Position numbers and translations under genes: made by a program
Shown: piece by piece, positions 18,429 to 28,148 of the stretch
How the letters are laid out: every line of letters begins with the position of its first letter
Position numbering within the stretch: the first letter of the stretch is position 1
Notes under the pieces: generated by a model
Database searches by the model: none
What the model was told of the DNA's origin: nothing
Seen by the model: only the letters and a program-made list of their open reading frames with translations
Assembly (NCBI GenBank): GCA_963422275.1
Contig: OY729418.1
Span: forward strand, 3,038,001 to 3,102,000
Source: G963422275 sp963422275
GTDB taxonomy: Bacteria; Pseudomonadota; Alphaproteobacteria; Rhodobacterales; Rhodobacteraceae
Reading direction: 5' to 3'
Length of the DNA stretch: 64,000 nt

Positions 18429-19119
18429 ACGGGTCCTCGCCCTGGACAAGAACAATCGAGAAATACGGCGCTTCGGACGGTGCCTCCGAGAGAGGGAGCA
18501 CGATCTGTTGCGGTAGCGATGCGTATGCGACAAAGATCGAGCGGTCGGTCAGTCCAAACCGATCGATGACTCTTCTTACCTTGGCCAGATGTCTGCCAAC
18601 CTTCACGAAAGCCGCTGCGCCCGCTACCGACAGCATACGTGCTAGCCGTGTTTCATCCATGGGGGACGGCAACACGGACAGAGATTCCATTCGAGCGCAC
18701 AACGGGGTTTTCGCGACGGCGGCGCATGCCGTCATCGACGTGACGCCCGGAATGATTTCCACCGGAAAGCGTTTGGAAACGCGCTCGAATAAATACATGA
18801 ACGAACCGTAGAAAAAAGGATCGCCTTGGCAGAGGACGACAACGTCAATTCCAGTTGTCAGGTGGGTTTCGATCTCTTTCGCTGCAGCTTCGTAGACCTC
18901 CTGTGCCGGAAACCTGTCCTCCTTCATTGGAATCGTGATCGGGATCTCAATTACGTCGTCGGCAAAGCTGGCTGCCGCAACTGAGCGCGCGAAGCTTTCT
19001 CCGTTATCCGGTTCCGGATAGGCGATCACCTCAGCCTCTCGAATGATCCTGTCGGCCTTTATCGTGATTAATTCGGGGTCTCCAGGTCCAAGCCCCACCC
19101 CTATCAGCTTTCCATTCAT
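18415..19119 (-). CDS. cobI: Precorrin-2 C20-methyltransferase CobI
   Basis: CobI methylates C20 of precorrin-2 (or cobalt-precorrin-2). The 234 residues start GKLIGVGLGPGDPELITIKA and contain VIAYPEPD, VVLCQGDPFFYGSFMYL, IIPGVTSMTACAAVAKTPLC and FVKVGRH, the CobI/CbiL set of motifs. The start shares ATGA with the cobL stop, and the end overlaps the fusion gene start. Sequence alone does not tell whether the cobalt-bound or cobalt-free substrate is used. Confidence 0.95.
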   Translation of the reverse strand: MNGKLIGVGLGPGDPELITIKADRIIREAEVIAYPEPDNGESFARSVAAASFADDVIEIPITIPMKEDRFPAQEVYEAAAKEIETHLTTGIDVVVLCQGDPFFYGSFMYLFERVSKRFPVEIIPGVTSMTACAAVAKTPLCARMESLSVLPSPMDETRLARMLSVAGAAAFVKVGRHLAKVRRVIDRFGLTDRSIFVAYASLPQQIVLPLSEAPSEAPYFSIVLVQGEDPYANP

Positions 19120-20327
19120 TTATTGTACCGCCACTGGGTGACCGGCCTTAGTGGACGCCATCCTCGCTTTTCACCGATCGGCCCTGCGCGGGAAATCGCT
19201 ATTCGCACAAGCTCTCCACCAAACCTGGAATGCGATTCGATGAGAAGTTTCTCACTTTCGAGAGTTACTCCGTTTGCAACCAGCCTTCCGAATGGCTTGA
19301 GCCTTCCAAGTGCTGCAATGATCACCGCTTCGCCCAAGCCACCTCCGATGAACACCGCATCGGGGTCGGGAAGATCTTCCATTGCTTCGGGCGCTTGGCC
19401 GTCAATCAGCTGAAGCTTGGGTGCGCCAAGTTTCTTGGCATTTCGGAGCGCCGTTTCCCTTCGAGAAGCATTCGGTTCGATCCCGACCGCCGCGGCATCG
19501 GATGCCAACCGCATCCACTCGATCGCGACAGACCCGTTTCCCGACCCGATGTCCCAAAGCAGGGCACCTCGGCTAGGTGCAAGCGCTGCAATCGTCAATG
19601 CGCGCAGTTCGCATTTGGTGATGTTTCCGTCGGATTCGAACACGGCATCTGGAAGCCCCGGGCTTTTTCGAAGCAGGTTCGCACCGCTTGCCGGAATGCA
19701 TTCGATGCAGAGCACATGGAATTTAGGAATTTCAGCAGTCGGGTCGTTTTTCGCCCAGCGCTCGGCGCTGTTTTCGTTCATTGTCTCATGTGGTCCACCG
19801 AGTGCACCCAAGACAGTCATCCTGCTAGGTCCAAAGCCGTTTTCAGTCAGCAGTCGTGCAATTTGGCCGGGTGCTTCACTTCCCGCAGTGAGCACGGCAA
19901 TCCTAGCTCTTGGTAAAAACCAAGGGATGATCTGCTCAACGGGCCGGCCATGAACAGTGACCTTTTCGACCGATGCCACCGGCCAGTGCATGCGGATGCA
20001 GGCGAGTTGGAACGCAGAAATCTGAGGATGGAAGCGTATCTCCTCTTTTGGCCAAGAATTCGCAATCGATGAGCCAGCTGAATACCAGAGAGGGTCGCCG
20101 GTGACCAAGAGCACGACCTGCTGTCCTTTGTGCTCACCAATCGTCCCCACCACTTTCCAGAATGGTTCCGGCCACCTGATCCTTTTCTTCCCGAACTCGG
20201 GTGCGAGTCCGTGGTGCCGGTCACCGCCAATGATCACGTCCGCATTCTGAAGAGCCTTGATAGCAGGTGGTGCCAGCCCTTCCATGCCGTCTTCGCCGAT
20301 TCCGATGATGTTCAGCCAAACCGCCAC
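19116..20327 (-). CDS. cobL: Precorrin-6Y C5,15-methyltransferase (decarboxylating) CobL
   Basis: CobL carries two activities: an N-terminal CbiE-like domain that methylates C5 (LNIIGIGEDGMEGLAPPA, DVIIGGDRHH, VLLVTGDPLWYSAGSS) and a C-terminal CbiT-like domain that methylates C15 and decarboxylates the acetate chain (LWDIGSGNGSVAIEWMRLA, GIEPNASRRETALRNA, DAVFIGGGLGE). At 403 residues it is full length. The start is a GTG at 20327 immediately after the cobH stop. Confidence 0.95.
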   Translation of the reverse strand: MAVWLNIIGIGEDGMEGLAPPAIKALQNADVIIGGDRHHGLAPEFGKKRIRWPEPFWKVVGTIGEHKGQQVVLLVTGDPLWYSAGSSIANSWPKEEIRFHPQISAFQLACIRMHWPVASVEKVTVHGRPVEQIIPWFLPRARIAVLTAGSEAPGQIARLLTENGFGPSRMTVLGALGGPHETMNENSAERWAKNDPTAEIPKFHVLCIECIPASGANLLRKSPGLPDAVFESDGNITKCELRALTIAALAPSRGALLWDIGSGNGSVAIEWMRLASDAAAVGIEPNASRRETALRNAKKLGAPKLQLIDGQAPEAMEDLPDPDAVFIGGGLGEAVIIAALGRLKPFGRLVANGVTLESEKLLIESHSRFGGELVRIAISRAGPIGEKRGWRPLRPVTQWRYNK

Positions 20328-21005
20328 TTATCTTCTGCCCTTCGGGTTCTTTCCGGCCTGTGCATCTCGACCAGAGCGTGCGCTACTAGTGCCGTAGCAT
20401 AGCGCGTTGACGGCTGCTGCCGCCATCGCGGACCCACCGCGTCGTCCCAAGAGTGTCAAGAAAGGAACTCCCCGCGGATTAGTGGCCAATTCGCGCTTGC
20501 TCTCCGCAGCGCCCACAAATCCTACAGGAAAACCCAAGATCAGTGCGGGGCGGCCGACACCTTCATCTAGAAGCTCAAGCAATCGGAAGAGTGCCGTCGG
20601 CGCGTTGCCGATGGCGATAACCGCACCGTCGAGCTTCGGGACCCATAGATCAACCGCTGCCGCTGATCGCGTATTGGCCAATCGGCGAGCGCGTTCCACG
20701 ACTTCGGGATCATTTATGGTGGAGAGGACGGCGTTTCCAGCTGGAAGACCATCTTTTATGACGCCGGTGGCAGTCATGACGCTGTCGCACAAGACAGGTG
20801 CGCCAGCCTCAAGTGCCTGTCGCCCGCTTTCCACGCATCCAGCGGAAAAAGCCAGATGTTCAGCAAGATCAGTCATTCCGCAGGCGTGCATTGTCCTGAT
20901 GGCGACATTTGCAATCTCCTCAGGCAGTCCTTGCAGCCGTGCCTCCGATTTCACGATGTCGAAACTACGCGTGTAGATGCGTTCGGGGTTGTGCTCGTAC
21001 TGCAC
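20328..21005 (-). CDS. cobH: Precorrin-8X methylmutase CobH
   Basis: CobH moves the C11 methyl to C12, forming hydrogenobyrinate (or cobyrinate). The 225 residues begin at a GTG and show the conserved IYTRSFDIVKSEA, VAIRTMHACGMTDLAEHLAF with the catalytic His, VLCDSVMTATGV, AIGNAPTALFRLLEL and GFPVGFVGAAESK. It starts 2 nt after the cbiX stop and abuts cobL, consistent with one transcript. The basic C-terminal tail is of no known function. Confidence 0.96.
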   Translation of the reverse strand: MQYEHNPERIYTRSFDIVKSEARLQGLPEEIANVAIRTMHACGMTDLAEHLAFSAGCVESGRQALEAGAPVLCDSVMTATGVIKDGLPAGNAVLSTINDPEVVERARRLANTRSAAAVDLWVPKLDGAVIAIGNAPTALFRLLELLDEGVGRPALILGFPVGFVGAAESKRELATNPRGVPFLTLLGRRGGSAMAAAAVNALCYGTSSARSGRDAQAGKNPKGRR

Positions 21006-21007
21006 GT

Positions 21008-22084
21008 TCAGCGGGAGGAGTATCGTCGGACGCTCTCCGGCCCGTGCGGGTGGTCAGCGTGAGGGTAGGGCGGATGATGGTGGTGCCCGTGGTCGCCGTG
21101 CGACGAGGATTCATGATGATGATGTGGGCGGGTAGAGAGTCGGCAGGCACCGGTGCAAAACCAGTCGCACAATTCGCAGTCCTCGACGTTTGACCCCGGA
21201 GCCGATGCACCCTGACCTTCCACATGATGGTGATGGCTCTCCTGTGGTGCTCCCATCTCTGATTCAAACCCGATGACTTGCGTGCGGTACTTGCACATTG
21301 CGCAGTTCATTTCGGTGCGCCCTTCGAGAATTTCAGTCGCCCTTTCCGCCAGTGTCTCAATCACCTTTGGATGGTCGTTGAGGTAACCCGCCTTGATGAA
21401 CTGAATGCCGGGAAACCGCGCCGCCATCTGATCGGTGAAGCCGTAGATTCGATCAATGAGAATGCCGCTGAACAAAAAGTACGGAAAGACGACGACACGG
21501 CGATATCCGAGCTTGGCCACATGCTCAAGGCACGGTGCGACCAGTGGGAACGTCACGCCGGAGAAGCCGATTTCACACCAACCGAAACCCATTCCCTCCC
21601 ACAGCATCCGTGCAACCTTGGAGACGTTGCCGTTGGCATCGGGGTCCGAAGCACCTCGTCCGATGACCACAAGGCAGGTTTCATTCTTCGGAACGGGTTC
21701 AAGTTCGGAGTCCGCAGAGGCCAGGGCCTCAAAAATCCTGTCGCTGGCCGCCGCGAGCATTTTGGGGTCCACGCCCAGTTCCCGACCGTAATCTATCCTG
21801 ATGGAGTGTTTGGATGCGTAGGTGTTCAGTATTGAAGGAATATCGTTCTTTGCATGCATTGCTGCGAAAAGCATGCCGGGAACGGCAAGAATCCTGTCGC
21901 AGCCTCGCTCTCTCAATGAGTCAAGACTGTCCCGCAACACAGGATTGGCGAACTCAAGGAAACCGTGGTCCACTGCCCAGTTGGGCAGGACACTCCGGAT
22001 TTTCATCGCCATCGAGACGAACTCCGACACGGCACTGGATGCACGCGACCCGTGACCACAAAGTAGAACGCCGATTTTCGTCAT
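21008..22084 (-). CDS. cbiX: Sirohydrochlorin cobaltochelatase CbiX with MxCxxC motif and His-rich tail
   Basis: CbiX inserts cobalt into sirohydrochlorin at the start of the early-cobalt route. The N-terminal two chelatase halves (IGVLLCGHGSRASSAVSEF with the metal-site His; LVVIGRGASDPDANGNV; YFLFSGILIDRI) make up about 260 residues. The tail then has MNCAMCKYR, matching the MxCxxC iron-sulfur motif known from long CbiX proteins, a second Cys cluster CELCDWFCTGAC, and stretches of consecutive His. These probably bind iron-sulfur and store or deliver cobalt. It is the first gene of the large cob operon, with GGGGA before the ATG. I found no cobalamin riboswitch upstream. Confidence 0.93.
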   Translation of the reverse strand: MTKIGVLLCGHGSRASSAVSEFVSMAMKIRSVLPNWAVDHGFLEFANPVLRDSLDSLRERGCDRILAVPGMLFAAMHAKNDIPSILNTYASKHSIRIDYGRELGVDPKMLAAASDRIFEALASADSELEPVPKNETCLVVIGRGASDPDANGNVSKVARMLWEGMGFGWCEIGFSGVTFPLVAPCLEHVAKLGYRRVVVFPYFLFSGILIDRIYGFTDQMAARFPGIQFIKAGYLNDHPKVIETLAERATEILEGRTEMNCAMCKYRTQVIGFESEMGAPQESHHHHVEGQGASAPGSNVEDCELCDWFCTGACRLSTRPHHHHESSSHGDHGHHHHPPYPHADHPHGPESVRRYSSR

Positions 22085-22333
22085 CGGTCCCCTTTCGTTT
22101 CCTGCAAATCCGAGGCTGGTTCCGGCAGTTTTCCCGGAATTAGCGCCCGATCCCGAAAGACTTACAATCTACCTCTCGGTGAAGCAACGAGTCCATGGTA
22201 TCGCGGAAATATTCGTATGTGGAACGCTATCGCGTTTGCGGTTCGATGGTAAGGTTGAATGCGAGAGACGACTCTCTCGTACCCTACGAAAAGGATTTTT
22301 TCTTTCTCGCAACAGTGTCAATATCGGCAGTTT

Positions 22334-22660
22334 AAGACTGTTGCGAAATGCGTCTCTCCGGTCATTGACATGTCACGCTGAAGGGTTGCAAGCGCCTGTC
22401 ATGACGTTCGATTGAGGGAGAGACCAATGGATTTCTTCATGACGGTGGCGGCCGAGCGTGTGGGTCAAGACAGCGCCTTGGGAAAGGTCGGCACCCTGAT
22501 CGACTGGCAGCGCCTGGCGGCAGTCCTCGGCCTGGTGCGGTCGCGCTTGGGGCGGACGCTGCGATGTCGTTCGGCAACGGTGTCTTCAGAACGACATCAG
22601 TCCTCGGCCGCGAGGGCGAACGATATCGCCACGCGATTACCTGAGATTCCAGCAAGCTGG
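22334..22660 (+). mobile_element. 5' remnant of an IS5-like element
   Basis: The left end AAGACTGTTGCGAAATGCG (22334) recurs at 28149 and, inverted, at 49518-49532. An ATG at 22428 starts MDFFMTVAAERVGQDSALGK then VGTLIDWQRLAAVLG, which aligns with the remnant at 49475 (MDCFLAVTAKHVEQDNALRK, VDTLIYW). Both resemble N-termini of IS5-family transposases. The reading frame decays after about 45 codons and no right end is seen. A partly complementary sequence just to the left (about 22306-22320) may be another element end lying back to back. Confidence 0.6.
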
Positions 22661-22772
22661 GTTGTGATTACTCCTTTCGACCGGCCACCGGGTTCATTAT
22701 GCGCCGCGAAAGCACAAACAGGAATAGTTTGCTTCAGGCACAAAACTAGATTTCATCAATCTTGAACGAGTT

Positions 22773-24428
22773 CTATCGGACGAATTTCTTGTATTTCAAT
22801 CGCTTCGGCTCAATGGAATCGGGTCCCAAGCGTCGAACCTTGTCCTCGAGATAGGCTTCGAAGTTGCCCTCGAACCATTCAACGTGAGCATCTCCCTCAA
22901 ACGCGAGGATATGCGTGCACAGCCGGTCCAGAAAGAACCTGTCATGCGAAATGATCATGGCGCTGCCGGAAAACTCCTCCAACGCGGATTCCAATGCACG
23001 AAGCGTCTCCACGTCGAGATCGTTGGTTGGTTCATCGAGCAGGAGGACATTGCCACCTGACCGGAGCAGCTTGGCCAAATGCACTCGGTTGCGCTCTCCG
23101 CCCGATAGGAGACTCGTTTTCTTCTGCTGATCGCCGCCCCTGAAGTTGAACGAGGAGCAGTATGCCCTTGAGTTCACTTCCGCGCCTCCGAGATCGATTG
23201 AATCGTGTCCACCGGAGATTTCCTCCCAAACGGTGTTGGCTGGATCTAGGTTGTCGCGGTTCTGATCAACATATGAAAGCCGAACCGTTTCTCCGACTGA
23301 GATCTCGCCCGCATCCGGGGCCACTTCCCCGACGATCAATCGGAACAGCGTTGTTTTCCCGGCACCGTTCGGTCCGATGACTCCCGCAATTCCGCCTGCA
23401 GGAAGCGTGAACGTCAAGTTCTCAATCAAGAGTTTTTCGCCCATGGCCTTGTTCATGCTGGAGACTTGAAGCACGGACGAGCCGAGCCTCGGTCCATTCG
23501 GGACGACAATCTGCGCTCGCCCGACCCGTTCGCGGACGGACTGGCTCGACAGCTCATTATACGCGTTGATTCGAGCCTTCTGCTTGGCCTGTCGTGCCTG
23601 GATACCGGAGCGAATCCACGTCAACTCTCGATCTAGCGTTTTTTGTCGCGCCTTCTCCTCACGGGCTTCGTGAGTGAGCCGCTTTGCCTTCTGCTCCAGC
23701 CAGCTTGAATAGTTGCCGCGGTAGGGAATGCCTTTGCCGCGGTCAAGCTCAAGTATCCAACCCGTGATTTCATCCAGAAAATACCGGTCGTGAGTTACGA
23801 TCAGGCATGTTCCCCGATAGTCGATTAGGTGCTGTTGCAACCAGGCAACCGTTTCGGCATCAAGGTGGTTCGTTGGCTCGTCAAGCAGAAGCATTTCGGG
23901 AGTTTCGAGCAGAAGCCTGCAAAGGGCGACACGTCGTCGCTCTCCGCCTGAAAGCGCTTCAACCGCGGCATCGTCCGGCGGGCAGCGCACGGCCTCCATC
24001 GCCTGATCGATTCTTGAGTCCAGATCCCAGAGATTATTTGCATCTATCTTGTCTTGCAGTGTTGCCAACTCATCGGCTATTTCCTCGGAATACTCCATTG
24101 CAAGCTCGTTGAACCTATCGACAAGTGCCTTCTGCTTCGACAGGCCAAGCATGACGTTTCCACGTACGTCCAGACTTGAATCAAGCTTCGGCTCTTGCGA
24201 AAGATAACCCACATTGACGCCCTTGGAAGCCCAAGCCTCTCCCGAAAATTCCGCGTCGAGCCCGGCCATGATCCGCAAGAGCGTCGTTTTCCCAGATCCA
24301 TTTACGCCCACCACGCCGATCTTGACCCCCGGCAGAAACGACAGGCGGATGTTCTCAAAGCACTTTTTCCCGCCAGGATATGTCTTTGAGACGCCATCCA
24401 TGTGAAAAACGAACTCGTTTGCCGCCAT
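22773..24428 (-). CDS. ettA: Energy-dependent translational throttle protein EttA (ABC-F)
   Basis: EttA is a cytoplasmic ABC-F ATPase that binds the ribosomal E site and gates early elongation according to ATP/ADP. The 551 residues contain two ATPase domains: GVNGSGKTT, LSGGERRRVALCRLLLE and LLLDEPTNHLDAE in the first, GPNGAGKTT, LLSGGERNRVHLAKLL and LLLDEPTNDLDVE in the second. Between them is the charged helical linker with AREEKARQKTLDRELTWIR and QAKQKARINAYNEL. The C-terminal end (EWFEGNFEAYLEDKVRRLG) fits EttA. A GGAG 7 nt upstream favours the ATG at 24428 over the preceding GTG at 24431. Confidence 0.95.
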   Translation of the reverse strand: MAANEFVFHMDGVSKTYPGGKKCFENIRLSFLPGVKIGVVGVNGSGKTTLLRIMAGLDAEFSGEAWASKGVNVGYLSQEPKLDSSLDVRGNVMLGLSKQKALVDRFNELAMEYSEEIADELATLQDKIDANNLWDLDSRIDQAMEAVRCPPDDAAVEALSGGERRRVALCRLLLETPEMLLLDEPTNHLDAETVAWLQQHLIDYRGTCLIVTHDRYFLDEITGWILELDRGKGIPYRGNYSSWLEQKAKRLTHEAREEKARQKTLDRELTWIRSGIQARQAKQKARINAYNELSSQSVRERVGRAQIVVPNGPRLGSSVLQVSSMNKAMGEKLLIENLTFTLPAGGIAGVIGPNGAGKTTLFRLIVGEVAPDAGEISVGETVRLSYVDQNRDNLDPANTVWEEISGGHDSIDLGGAEVNSRAYCSSFNFRGGDQQKKTSLLSGGERNRVHLAKLLRSGGNVLLLDEPTNDLDVETLRALESALEEFSGSAMIISHDRFFLDRLCTHILAFEGDAHVEWFEGNFEAYLEDKVRRLGPDSIEPKRLKYKKFVR

Positions 24429-24656
24429 CACGATTCTCCACCAACCTGTTTCTAAATTCGCTTCCTAATGAATGGAACCGAGGGCGACAACCGCTAGTGA
24501 AACTGGTAGGAGAATCTACGTTGCGGGATGTCTCTGGTCGCAATGTCGGCACGAGTTCATGCAAATTGTGCAAGACAAGCGAGAATGGAGGTCAGCGCTT
24601 GAGCTTCCTGATCAGGCTGTTGAACCGTTTTCCGGTTTAGTTCGGGATACTGTCGA

Positions 24657-25328
24657 ATGAGTTTGAGCCTGTGCAGGATACGGGAGTCTAGCTTGACTGG
24701 CCTCAACGTCGGCTTGCTGGGAGGATCCTTTGACCCACCGCATGCGGGGCACCTGCACATTACCGACTGGGCCCTGAAGCGGTTCGCGCTGGATCAGGTG
24801 TGGTGGCTCGTCTCGCCCGGTAATCCCCTGAAGCAAAATCCATCTGCGCCATTGACAGTGCGATGCGATGCAGCACGGAGCTTGATCTCGCATCCGCGCG
24901 TGAGGATTTCGGACATTGAATCACGACTGGAAACCACCTTCACCGCAGACACGATTTGCGTGTTGCAGAAACTGTTTCCAAGAACAAACTTCGTTTGGCT
25001 GATGGGTGCAGACAGTCTTGCAGGTATTCACGAATGGAATCGCTGGCATGAGATATTTGAACGTGTGGCTATCGGAGTTCTTGCCCGTAGAGGGCATCAG
25101 ATGTCGGCGAGGGCATCAGTTGCCGCAAGAACCTACGGCGCTTGTCAGCTCAAGCAGGAGGCTTCCAGAATCCTGATACATTTTGATCCACCGGTCTGGT
25201 GTGTGGTGGACATACCGATGCACAGCTTGTCATCGACGGAATTGCGCAACGGCGGGAGCCGACGTTGCCCGCGAAAGCGGGCGAAAAACTATGCGGTGCG
25301 CATCAAGGGTAAATTGCGGCAACATTGA
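24657..25328 (+). CDS. nadD: Nicotinate-nucleotide adenylyltransferase NadD
   Basis: NadD adenylates nicotinate mononucleotide in NAD synthesis. The 223 residues carry GLLGGSFDPPHAGHLHI, the nucleotidyltransferase motif with its two substrate-binding His, VWWLVSPGNPLK, NFVWLMGADSLAGIHEWNRW and a final SLSSTELRNG matching the family's ISSTxIR motif. The first 15 residues are not conserved, and a TTG at 24693 may be the true start. It is not beside rsfS or proA, its common neighbours. Confidence 0.92.
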   Translation: MSLSLCRIRESSLTGLNVGLLGGSFDPPHAGHLHITDWALKRFALDQVWWLVSPGNPLKQNPSAPLTVRCDAARSLISHPRVRISDIESRLETTFTADTICVLQKLFPRTNFVWLMGADSLAGIHEWNRWHEIFERVAIGVLARRGHQMSARASVAARTYGACQLKQEASRILIHFDPPVWCVVDIPMHSLSSTELRNGGSRRCPRKRAKNYAVRIKGKLRQH

Positions 25329-25420
25329 ATCAACTGTAGAGGTGCCGAACTGTTTGACGCAGAATCACGACAAAACTAGAAGTCTCAACCTCTTGCTCTT
25401 GAATTTCGAAAGGCATCTTC

Positions 25421-27004
25421 ATGTCCAGCCTTAGGCAGGTTGCATTGGAATCGAAGGCATGGCCATTCCAGCAGGCAAGGAAACTAGTGAAGAAATTCGA
25501 GAAAGATCCCCCCGAAAAGGGGCATGTGCTCTTCGAAACCGGGTACGGTCCCTCGGGTCTTCCGCATCTCGGCACCTTTGGCGAGGTTGCGCGCACACTG
25601 ATGGTTCGCCATGCGTTCCAGTGCATTTCCGACTTTCCAACCAAGCTGATCTGCTTCTCGGACGACTTGGATGGCCTGCGGAAGGTGCCAAAAAATGTCC
25701 CCAACCGGCACTTCTTGCAGGAAGACTTGAACTTGCCGCTAACGCGTGTCCGGGACCCGTTCGGAACGCATGAGAGCTTCGCCCACCATAACAACGCCAG
25801 GCTCCAAGACTTTCTCGACAGGTTTGGATTCGATTACGAATTCGCTTCGTCCACCGAATACTACAGAAGCGGGAGGTTTGATGAGGCTCTTTTGTTGGCT
25901 CTTGAGCGCTTTGATGACTTGATGGCGATCATGCTTCCCACTTTAGGCGCTGTCGTCGAGGGTCGGAGGGAGTCCTACTCGCCGTTTCTGCCCATAAGTC
26001 CCAAGACCGGACATGTACTGCAGGTTCCCACGCTAGAGCGCAACCTGAGGAAGGGGACGATCGTTTACGAGGAACCGGACGGAGAACGCATCGAGATTCC
26101 GGTGACGGGCGGCAATGTCAAAATGCAGTGGAAACCGGATTGGGCTATGCGCTGGGCAGCACTCGAGGTCGACTACGAGATGTATGGCAAGGACTTGATC
26201 CCGTCGGCGGAGATCGGGTGCAAGATCTGCCGGCTGCTCGGAAAGCCACCTCCCGTTGGGCTGAACTTCGAGCTGTTTCTCGACGAGCAGGGACGGAAGA
26301 TATCGAAATCCTCGGGGACATCGGGCATTTCCATGGAAGAGTGGCTGGATTACGCGACGCCAGAAAGCCTGAGCCTGTTCATGTACCAAAAGCCGCAAAC
26401 GGCCAAGCGACTGTTTTTCGACATCATTCCCAAGACTGTAGACGAGTATCATCAGCAACTTCGCGCCTATCCGAAGCAGGGTCGCGCCACGCAACTCAAC
26501 AATCCAGTATGGCATATCCACCAGGGAAACCCTCCCACTTCGAGCATGTCGTTTTCGTACTCCATGTTGCTGAATCTGGTGTCTGTATCTTCGTCAGCCA
26601 ATACCGACGTGCTGTGGCGCTTCATTCAAAGATATGAACCGGGCGTGTCACCTGAAACGCATCCTGATCTCGCTTCCGCGGCGGAGTGCGCCGTTCGCTA
26701 TTACAGGGACCGAATCGCTCCAGACAGAAAGCTTAGGCACCCCACAAAGAAGGAGGCCGAGGCATTGCATTACCTGTGTACGAGACTGAAGGAATGGAAC
26801 GGCCCTGCAGAAGGAGAGGAATTGCAGAAATTAGTCTACGCGGTGGGGAAAGAGCGTGGATTCGACCCCTTGAGGGACTGGTTTCGTTGTATCTACGAGG
26901 TGGTTTTCGGGGCAAGCCAGGGGCCACGGTTTGGAGGATTCATCGCGTTGTACGGAATTCAGGACACCATCGCGTTGATCGAGCGACGGCTCATGTGCTC
27001 ATGA
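25421..27004 (+). CDS. lysK: Lysine--tRNA ligase, class I
   Basis: The 527-residue enzyme charges tRNA-Lys but belongs to the class I fold found in archaea, spirochaetes and many alphaproteobacteria, unlike the class II LysS of most bacteria. It has GYGPSGLPHLGTFGEV (the HIGH-equivalent HLGT), FSDDLDGLRKVP, and the KMSKS-equivalent KISKSSGTSGISMEEWL, with a helical C-terminal anticodon-binding part. An ATG at 25421 follows a weak ribosome site. No class II copy is seen in the window. Confidence 0.95.
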   Translation: MSSLRQVALESKAWPFQQARKLVKKFEKDPPEKGHVLFETGYGPSGLPHLGTFGEVARTLMVRHAFQCISDFPTKLICFSDDLDGLRKVPKNVPNRHFLQEDLNLPLTRVRDPFGTHESFAHHNNARLQDFLDRFGFDYEFASSTEYYRSGRFDEALLLALERFDDLMAIMLPTLGAVVEGRRESYSPFLPISPKTGHVLQVPTLERNLRKGTIVYEEPDGERIEIPVTGGNVKMQWKPDWAMRWAALEVDYEMYGKDLIPSAEIGCKICRLLGKPPPVGLNFELFLDEQGRKISKSSGTSGISMEEWLDYATPESLSLFMYQKPQTAKRLFFDIIPKTVDEYHQQLRAYPKQGRATQLNNPVWHIHQGNPPTSSMSFSYSMLLNLVSVSSSANTDVLWRFIQRYEPGVSPETHPDLASAAECAVRYYRDRIAPDRKLRHPTKKEAEALHYLCTRLKEWNGPAEGEELQKLVYAVGKERGFDPLRDWFRCIYEVVFGASQGPRFGGFIALYGIQDTIALIERRLMCS

Positions 27005-27237
27005 ATTGGGTAGGGCAGTAGTTTTTGGAAGATTCCGGCTTTCCCTTTCACGCCGGTGGTGCAAGAGGCGGGGAGAACAAGGAGTTGTTTCCACCCCGTC
27101 TCACGAGCTCAAGTACAGGACCCCCGAGCCGTGACGCGTTCTCTGACCTGTTCGCTGTGATCGACGGTCGAGACGGCGATTGCGCTCTGGCGCTGAAAGG
27201 CGGCCGGGACACCCTCGCGACGATGCGAGTTCACCTA

Positions 27238-28148
27238 GGGAACCTCTGAATATTGCCCGATTTTGGGCGTGCCTGCTGTCTTGCGTCACGCCTTTTCGGG
27301 GAATCGCGACATGCGGTGCCTTAGGCAATTGACCTTTGCAGGCCTTGAATGCGATCGCAAGAAGCGCCGCGAGATCTTTCCGGAGCGGATGGACGACCTA
27401 ACCCCTGGGCGCACTTGGAGGCCCGCATTGCGCCGACGCATCCGAAGGGCGGCAGCAAGGGGCGACAGCCGCATCCGCTGTCGGTGATGCTGCGCGTGCA
27501 CTGCGTCCAGCCGTTCTGCAATCTGAGCGACCCGGAGATGGAGAACCGGCTTGCGAGGCGGAGAGCGTCCGGCGCCTTGCCGGAGCGGTGCTTGAGAAGG
27601 TTCCGGACGAGACGACGATCCCGACTCCCGCCACCGGCTGGAGCGCCGCGGACTGGCGCAGCTGCCGTTCGGGAGATCGGGGATCACCTGGCCGAGCGGG
27701 GGGGGGGGGGGCTTGCTGAAGAAGGGCAGCATCGTTGACGCCACTATCGTCTCGGCGCCGTCGTCGACCGGGAACGGGAGCAACGCCCGTGATCCGGAGA
27801 TGCACCAGACCAGGAAGGGGAACCGGTGGCATTTCGGGATGAAGCTGCACATCGGCATCGACCCCCGGGGGCTGGCGCACCATCTGGAGGGAACGGCCGG
27901 GAACGTCGCGACCTGACGCCTTCGGGGCGGCTTCTACATGACGAGGAGGAGCGGGTCCGGGCTGACGCCGGGCATCGCGGCGGCTCTGGTGGAGATGGCG
28001 AAGGCTAGGTCGCGGGCGTTCAGCTGCGACAAGGTTCGCTACCGGGAACTGGAGAGGAACGTGTCGCGGAGGCTTTCGGATCGCAGGAAACCGACTGACG
28101 CAGCCGGGAAGGGCAACTCCCGCAGCCAAAACCAAAAAACCCCAAATC
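27238..28148 (+). mobile_element. Degenerate IS427-type (IS5 family) copy, right end missing
   Basis: The left end GGGAACCTCTGAATATTG follows CTA, as in the better copy at 50654-51882. An ATG at 27311 opens a transposase reading RCLRQLTFAGLECDRKKRRE, broken by several frameshifts. Later blocks read STGNGSNARDPEMHQTRKGN and WHFGMKLHIGIDPRGLAHHL. A run of ten G at about 27701 lies inside the gene. The right end stops at CCCAAATCA, where the GAGGTTCCC terminus should follow, and is replaced by the end of an IS5-like element. Confidence 0.75.
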
